From NCBI RefSeq assembly GCF_042649045.1, contig NZ_JBHSEF010000026.1, positions 62,001-126,000 of the forward strand: DNA of 64,000 nt, written 5' to 3'. The stretch is from Chryseomicrobium palamuruense (GTDB taxonomy: Bacteria; Bacillota; Bacilli; Bacillales_A; Planococcaceae). Positions 59,293 through 64,000 of the stretch are shown piece by piece. Each line of letters begins with the position of its first letter. Position 1 is the stretch's first letter. The notes beneath the pieces were generated by a model that saw nothing but the letters and a program-made list of their open reading frames with translations, did no database searches and was not told the origin of the DNA. The position numbers and the translations under genes were made by a program.

Positions 59293-60222
59293 TTACTTCT
59301 TCACGCCCGCTAGTTTCACCGCCTTTTGCGTATTGGCAAAGTGAGCTTTCGTGATTGTGCGTAAATAATCTACCCCTTTTTTCTGGATGATGCGTGCAGC
59401 TACTTCATCGACTTTCGCCCCAGCTCCTTTCGGAATCATTACACCCGTTGACTCCGACAACGTATCCATCTCCTCCAAAAATGCGTAGCGCGCTAAAATA
59501 GATGCTGCCGCAACTGAGACATGAAGACCTTCTGCTTTTGTCGCGAAGTAGACATCTTCACGTATGATTTCAAGTTCTTCTGCAATGTGGCGGTAATAGA
59601 TGCCTTTCTCCGCAAACTGGTCAATTAGGATGGCTTCTGGTTTCTTAGGAGCCATTTTACGTAAGACATGTTTCAGGGCTTGATTGTGGAGTAACGCTTT
59701 GATTTTTCCTTGTGACCATTTTTTATCCGTTGCCTTGTTGTACTTATCCATTGGAAGGACAAGGATGCTGTGTGGGAAGGCCGCTTTAATGTCCGGAGCG
59801 ATCTTGCGGATCAGTGTATCGTTTAGTTGCTTCGAATCTTTACATCCAAGTTCCTGAGCAAGTGCGATTTGATCCCTCGAGATGTAGCAAGCTGCGACCG
59901 TAATGGGACCGAAGAAATCACCCGTCCCCGTCTCATCCGAGCCTAAGACGGACTTCATAGCAAATCCTTCTGGTAAAAGTGAAGAGCGTGTAGGTGTCTC
60001 ATAAGTACCAGACGACCTTGCTGCTTCCCACTTCTCCGCTTCCCTTACTGCTCCACTTCCTTGAAACATCACTTTTCCGGATTTGTACATACTGACCCGG
60101 ACGTCCGGTAAGACGGCAGCAAAAATCATGCCTGGTGCTAATTTAGAGACCGAAGCGTGTGCGTATTCTTTTTTTATTGCATCCAATTGTTCATTTGAAG
60201 GTTGTATAACCATGTTTGACAT
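59293..60222 (-). CDS. rnhC: ribonuclease HIII
   Basis: Cleaves RNA in RNA-DNA hybrids; typical of Gram-positives. The 309-residue protein has the N-terminal TBP-like substrate-binding domain (about 1-85) and the RNase H core with LGSDETGTGDFFGPITVAA carrying the first catalytic acids, GCKDSKQLND and VAAASILAR. I chose ATG at 60222 (MSNMVIQPSNEQL) with AAAGGA 9 bases before it; the frame is open upstream to 60255 without a site. It is divergent from zapA. Confidence 0.95.
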   Translation of the reverse strand: MSNMVIQPSNEQLDAIKKEYAHASVSKLAPGMIFAAVLPDVRVSMYKSGKVMFQGSGAVREAEKWEAARSSGTYETPTRSSLLPEGFAMKSVLGSDETGTGDFFGPITVAACYISRDQIALAQELGCKDSKQLNDTLIRKIAPDIKAAFPHSILVLPMDKYNKATDKKWSQGKIKALLHNQALKHVLRKMAPKKPEAILIDQFAEKGIYYRHIAEELEIIREDVYFATKAEGLHVSVAAASILARYAFLEEMDTLSESTGVMIPKGAGAKVDEVAARIIQKKGVDYLRTITKAHFANTQKAVKLAGVKK

Positions 60223-60300
60223 TTGATATGTTCCTTTCTTTCCATCTCTCTTCACTTCATGGTATCATAATAGTTAGGATTTTCTGAGGAGGGCTTTTCT

Positions 60301-60573
60301 TTGTCAGATCAAACAATTACACGCGTGTCCGTAGACATTTACGGGAATACATATAAAATGGCGGGATATGAATCGGCAGGTCATATGCGACTAGTGGCGA
60401 CCATGGTCGATGACAAAATGCGCGAGATTCAAAGTGCCAATCCCAGTCTGGATACTGCAAAGTTAGCCGTACTTACAGCGGTCAATACCATGCATGATTA
60501 TTTAAAAGTAAAAGAGCAAGTGGAGCAACTAGAACAGGAATTGAAACAGATAAAGGGCGGTCTAAATGGTTGA
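60301..60573 (+). CDS. zapA: cell division protein ZapA
   Basis: A 90-residue FtsZ-ring stabiliser. The N-terminal beta part (RVSVDIYGNTYKMAG) and C-terminal coiled coil (YLKVKEQVEQLEQELKQI) are typical. The start is TTG at 60301, supported by GAGGAGGG 9 bases upstream. It overlaps cvpA by 8 bases. Confidence 0.92.
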   Translation: MSDQTITRVSVDIYGNTYKMAGYESAGHMRLVATMVDDKMREIQSANPSLDTAKLAVLTAVNTMHDYLKVKEQVEQLEQELKQIKGGLNG

Positions 60574-61117
60574 TATCATTATACTGATTATTTTAATTGG
60601 AGGGTTGATTGTTGGGGCCAAACGTGGCCTGATTGTTCAACTCATCCACATGGTCGGATTTATTGTGGCACTCATTGTCGCATTTACCTACTACAAATCA
60701 CTCGCAGAAAAATTTGTGCTGTGGATTCCATTCCCAGCCATTACAACGAATTCCCAGCTGTCGATTGCTGTAGAAACACTGGACTTGGATCAAACGTTTT
60801 ACCGCATTATAGCATTTGCACTTATTTTCTTTGTTGTTAAATTCGCACTACAAATCGTCGCATCCATGTTCGATTTTTTAAAGTTTTTACCTGTCCTCGG
60901 GCCGATTAGCAGCATTGTCGGAGCCATACTAGGATTCATTGAAATGTATTTCCTCTTATTCGTCTTCCTATACATTTTAGCCTTACTACCGGCGGACTTC
61001 ATGCAAGCAGCCATTTCCGAATCCGGACTGGCGAACTTTATTATAGAGAGCACACCATACTTATCAGAAGCCGTAAAAAACTGGTGGTATATTTACCAAG
61101 AGAATCGTACAACATAA
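60566..61117 (+). CDS. cvpA: CvpA family membrane protein (YshB)
   Basis: A 183-residue protein with four hydrophobic segments, starting MVDIIILIILIGGLIVGAKRG, the CvpA signature. E. coli CvpA is needed for colicin V production, but the general function is unknown. It is translationally coupled to zapA, and the order zapA-yshB-polX-mutS2 is conserved in Bacillus. A terminator-like hairpin follows. Confidence 0.92.
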   Translation: MVDIIILIILIGGLIVGAKRGLIVQLIHMVGFIVALIVAFTYYKSLAEKFVLWIPFPAITTNSQLSIAVETLDLDQTFYRIIAFALIFFVVKFALQIVASMFDFLKFLPVLGPISSIVGAILGFIEMYFLLFVFLYILALLPADFMQAAISESGLANFIIESTPYLSEAVKNWWYIYQENRTT

Positions 61118-61124
61118 CGCACCC

Positions 61125-61158
61125 AAAAACTTCTCTCGACATGCTGGGAGAAGTTTTT
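61125..61158 (+). terminator. intrinsic terminator between cvpA and polX
   Basis: AAAAACTTCTC (61125-61135) / GAGAAGTTTTT (61148-61158); the right arm itself supplies the U run. Confidence 0.75.
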
Positions 61159-61189
61159 GTTGCTTACACGCTGGAAAGGGGTCTTACCT

Positions 61190-62893
61190 ATGGATAAAAA
61201 AACAATCATACGTACATTAGAACGCATTGCTTTACTTATGGAGTTACAAGGGGAAAATCCGTTTAAAGTGAGTGCATTTCGAAAAGCTGCGCAGACACTT
61301 GAGCTCGATTCACGAAGTCTTTCTGAAATGGACGATCCAACTAAATTGAAAGGCATCGGTGCGGCAACAGGTGGTGTCATCACAGATTTACTTGATAGGG
61401 GAGAATCCACATTATTAATGGAGCTTGAAGAGCAAGTTCCTGAGGGTCTTGTTGAAATGTTGCAACTTCCAGGTATGGGCGGCAAAAAAATTGCGAAACT
61501 CTACGCGGAACTTGGAATTGAAACACTAGATCAGTTGAAAGATGCGTGTGAAAAGAATGAAGTGCAAAAACTCGCTGGTTTCGGAGCGAAAACGGAAGAA
61601 AAGATTTTAAAAGAGCTGGAACAACTGGCATCACGTCCGGACCGTTACCCAGTTTGGAAACTCGAGCCGATTGTCGAGAGCTTGGAACTGCTTTTGAAAG
61701 GTCATAAAAGTGTTCAAAACGCTTCTGTGGCGGGGTCATTCAGACGTACAAAAGAGACGAGCAAAGACCTGGATTTTGTCATTGCAACAACTGATGTGCA
61801 AGCTGTGAAAGAGGTACTGAAATCTACACTGGATATTGAAGAAATGATTGCAGACGGCGACACGAAAATGTCTGTCGCTCTAGCGAAGCCAGAACGTGTC
61901 GATATTGACTTCCGGTTTGTCAGTGAAAAAGAGTTCGCATCGACACTTCATCATTTTACAGGCTCTAAAGACCATAATATTCGTATGCGACAACTTGCGA
62001 AAGAACGTAACTGGAAAATTAGTGAATATGGCGTCGAAAAAGAGAATGGGGCAGTGACGACGTATACGTCTGAAACAGAATTTTATGCAGATTTCGACTT
62101 ACCCTTCATCCCGCCTGCAGTACGTGAAACAGGACAAGAGCTTGACCGACTTGATGAACTCGAGGGTCTTGTTCAACTTGAGGATATCATCTCAGACCTA
62201 CACATGCATACGACATGGTCGGATGGCGCACATTCTCTAGAAGAGATGATTGAAGGATGTATCGCGAAAAACTATCAACTGATGGTCATCACGGATCACT
62301 CACGCTATCTGCGAGTGGCTAATGGGTTAACACCAGAACGTCTACGTGAGCAGAATCAGAAAATCAAAGAGCTTCAGAAGCAGTATCCGGACATTCATAT
62401 TTTGTCTGGTACAGAGATGGATATCTTACCGGATGGATCACTCGATTTCGATGATGACCTACTTGCAGAACTGGATTTTGTAATTGCTTCGATTCATTCC
62501 AGTTTCTCACAGCCACAAGAAAAGATTATGGAACGACTCTATGCAGCCGTTTCGAATCCACATGTCGATATGATAGCGCATCCTACGGGGCGCATCGTAG
62601 GTGAACGCAATGGCTACGACCCAGATGTAGAGCAACTTCTTCAGTGGGCTAAAGAATTTGATAAGATTGTCGAATTAAACGCCAACCCGTACCGCTTAGA
62701 TCTTGCGGTCAATTGGTTAGAACGCGCACAAGAACTCGGTGTAAAAGTGGCTATCAATACCGATGCCCATCATCTGGATCACCTGCGCTTTATGGATGTG
62801 GGTGTTCGTCACGCACAAAAAGCGTGGCTGAAAAAAGATACGATCGTCAACACATGGGAACCGAAGAAGTTCCTTGAGACTTTACAAAAGTAA
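61190..62893 (+). CDS. polX: DNA polymerase/3'-5' exonuclease PolX
   Basis: Family X repair polymerase fused to a PHP exonuclease, 567 residues. N-terminal 8-kDa helix-hairpin-helix region (about 1-145), nucleotidyltransferase palm with VAGSFRRTKETSKDLDFVI (catalytic aspartates near residues 197-199), and C-terminal PHP domain (about 330-567) with SDLHMHTTWSDG and VITDHSRYL, metal ligands intact. ATG at 61190 follows AAAGGGG. mutS2 follows after 12 bases. Confidence 0.96.
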   Translation: MDKKTIIRTLERIALLMELQGENPFKVSAFRKAAQTLELDSRSLSEMDDPTKLKGIGAATGGVITDLLDRGESTLLMELEEQVPEGLVEMLQLPGMGGKKIAKLYAELGIETLDQLKDACEKNEVQKLAGFGAKTEEKILKELEQLASRPDRYPVWKLEPIVESLELLLKGHKSVQNASVAGSFRRTKETSKDLDFVIATTDVQAVKEVLKSTLDIEEMIADGDTKMSVALAKPERVDIDFRFVSEKEFASTLHHFTGSKDHNIRMRQLAKERNWKISEYGVEKENGAVTTYTSETEFYADFDLPFIPPAVRETGQELDRLDELEGLVQLEDIISDLHMHTTWSDGAHSLEEMIEGCIAKNYQLMVITDHSRYLRVANGLTPERLREQNQKIKELQKQYPDIHILSGTEMDILPDGSLDFDDDLLAELDFVIASIHSSFSQPQEKIMERLYAAVSNPHVDMIAHPTGRIVGERNGYDPDVEQLLQWAKEFDKIVELNANPYRLDLAVNWLERAQELGVKVAINTDAHHLDHLRFMDVGVRHAQKAWLKKDTIVNTWEPKKFLETLQK

Positions 62894-62905
62894 GGAGGCG
62901 CCCGC

Positions 62906-64000
62906 ATGATTGCTGCAAAAGCGCTGAAAACATTAGAATATCCAAAAATAATTGAACAACTAAAAACGTATACAACATCATCTGTTGGAAAATCGATGAT
63001 TGAAGAACTGACGCCATCGACGTCGTTAGAACAAGTTCAGAAGTGGACAGATGAAACCGACGAAGCACTCTCCGTTCTTCGCGTGAAGGGGAATGTACCT
63101 CTTGGTGGGCTATTTGATGTACGTCCCCATGCGAAACGCGCGCAAATCGGCGGCGTGTTAAGTGCGATGGAGCTGATGGAAATTGCATCGACGATTCGTG
63201 CAAGTAAAATTATCCGCCGTTTTATGGAAGAAGTGAACGAATCGGAAGACTTTCCAGTGGTGAACTTGTATGACTACACGGAATCGCTTCCGGTTCTGAC
63301 GGAGCTGGAACATGAGATCAATCACTGCATCGACGAGAACGGGGTCGTCCTTGATTCGGCGAGTCAAACATTACGTTCCATTCGTTCGCAACTTCGTACA
63401 GCCGTCCAGCGAATTCGTGAAAAATTGGAGAGCTATACCCGTGGTCAAAATGCAGCAAAAATGCTGTCCGATTCAATCGTAACGATTCGAAATGACCGCT
63501 ACGTGATTCCTGTGAAGTCGGAATACCGTAGCCATTACGGCGGGATCGTCCATGACCAGTCGTCATCCGGTCAAACGCTGTTCATTGAACCGAATGCCGT
63601 TGTCCAGTTAAACAATGATGCTCGTGCCCTTCGTGTGAAAGAACAAGAAGAAATTGAGCGGATTCTAAAAGAACTGACACTTCAAGTTGAAGCCATCGCA
63701 CCGGATTTGTTCCATCTTGTGAAAACAATGGCGAAACTCGATGCGATCTTTGCCAAAGCAAAGTACGGTACGGCGGAAGCATGTACACGTCCGGAAATCA
63801 ATACAGATGGGCGTATCCGACTTATTAAAGCGCGTCATCCTCTCCTGTCTAAGGATGAAGCGGTCGCGAACACGATTGAATTCGGGGACCCTCATACCGC
63901 AGTCGTGATTACAGGACCGAATACAGGAGGAAAAACCGTTACACTGAAAACGGTTGGACTCTGTACACTCATGGCCCAAAGTGGGATTCCAATTCCTGCA
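62906..64000 (+). CDS. mutS2: endonuclease MutS2 (partial, runs off the window)
   Basis: The first 365 residues of MutS2, a recombination-suppressing and ribosome-rescue ATPase. It begins MIAAKALKTLEYPKIIEQL after AAGGAGG and stays open to the window end. The clamp/lever region (about 30-300, with RNDRYVIPVK and GGIVHDQSSSGQTLFIEP) is followed by Walker A GPNTGGKT near residues 336-343, the last recognised motif. The ATPase remainder and the C-terminal Smr nuclease domain lie outside. Confidence 0.96.
   Translation, partial: MIAAKALKTLEYPKIIEQLKTYTTSSVGKSMIEELTPSTSLEQVQKWTDETDEALSVLRVKGNVPLGGLFDVRPHAKRAQIGGVLSAMELMEIASTIRASKIIRRFMEEVNESEDFPVVNLYDYTESLPVLTELEHEINHCIDENGVVLDSASQTLRSIRSQLRTAVQRIREKLESYTRGQNAAKMLSDSIVTIRNDRYVIPVKSEYRSHYGGIVHDQSSSGQTLFIEPNAVVQLNNDARALRVKEQEEIERILKELTLQVEAIAPDLFHLVKTMAKLDAIFAKAKYGTAEACTRPEINTDGRIRLIKARHPLLSKDEAVANTIEFGDPHTAVVITGPNTGGKTVTLKTVGLCTLMAQSGIPIPA

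Noticed and set aside
59112..59354. 80-codon open frame across the repeat array (FPRHL-like heptads)
   Set aside because: Its heptad pattern only reflects the 21-nt repeat; the frame runs into the convergent rnhC coding region, has no ribosome binding site, and the 19-nt step shifts repeat phase.

Overview
The window is an ordinary, gene-dense stretch of a low-to-moderate G+C Firmicutes chromosome. Gene content and order (thiI-ssp, ytxK-ackA, nrnA-dnaE, accDA-pfkA-pyk, citZ-icd-phoPR, polA-mutM-coaE-gapB-speD-nrdR-dnaB-dnaI-thrS-infC-rpmI-rplT, pheST-rnhC-zapA-cvpA-polX-mutS2) follow the Bacillus subtilis/Staphylococcus core backbone. Two small acid-soluble spore proteins with sigma-G-like promoters, HflK/HflC, a D-aspartate-ligase-like enzyme and the lack of mdh after icd point to the Planococcaceae (Sporosarcina/Lysinibacillus-like). 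I cannot name a species.

Layout. 1-10.3 kb: tRNA thiolation (thiI), spore protein, RarD-type transporter, NAD kinase, SppA, RDD protein, thiol peroxidase, YtxK methyltransferase, acetate kinase, universal stress protein, alanine dehydrogenase and a CrcB fluoride-channel pair. 10.3-10.6 kb: a 271-bp highly structured intergenic element. 10.6-18.2 kb: M24 peptidase, YtkL, YtoI, YtpI, nanoRNase NrnA and DnaE. 18.3-27.6 kb: GntR regulator, acetyl-CoA carboxyltransferase, phosphofructokinase, pyruvate kinase, FxsA, YtvI, citrate synthase and isocitrate dehydrogenase. 27.9-34 kb: MaoC-like protein, PhoPR-like two-component system, D-aspartate-ligase-like ATP-grasp enzyme, HflKC. 34-42.7 kb: DNA polymerase I, MutM, CoaE, GapB, SpeD, NrdR, DnaB, DnaI. 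42.8-46.4 kb: Fur-boxed ferric iron ABC transporter. 46.4-50.1 kb: T-box/thrS, then L20 leader/infC-rpmI-rplT. 50.3-54.4 kb: ysdA, ysdB, dUTPase-like protein, ysdC, argF, sspI. 54.5-64 kb: rRNA methyltransferase, T-box/pheST, rnhC, zapA, cvpA, polX and the start of mutS2.

Regulation is unusually readable. There are two T-box leaders, an L20 autoregulatory leader with an AUU-started infC, Fur boxes, cre-like sites before pfkA and citZ, CcpN-like boxes on gapB, ARG-box-like sites on a consensus argF promoter, a perfect GntR-type palindrome before gntR-accDA, and an SD-sequestering leader before speD. Many operons end in clear intrinsic terminators, several of which embed the stop codon.

No dramatic new defence or mobile system is visible, and I saw no IS element, phage, CRISPR array or tRNA gene. 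The least explained items are the structured element at 10295-10565 and a degenerate relative at 27680-27759, degenerate intergenic arrays with about 21-nt period (59114-59268 and 50113-50258), the speD leader, and a crcB gene that seems to start with AUA.
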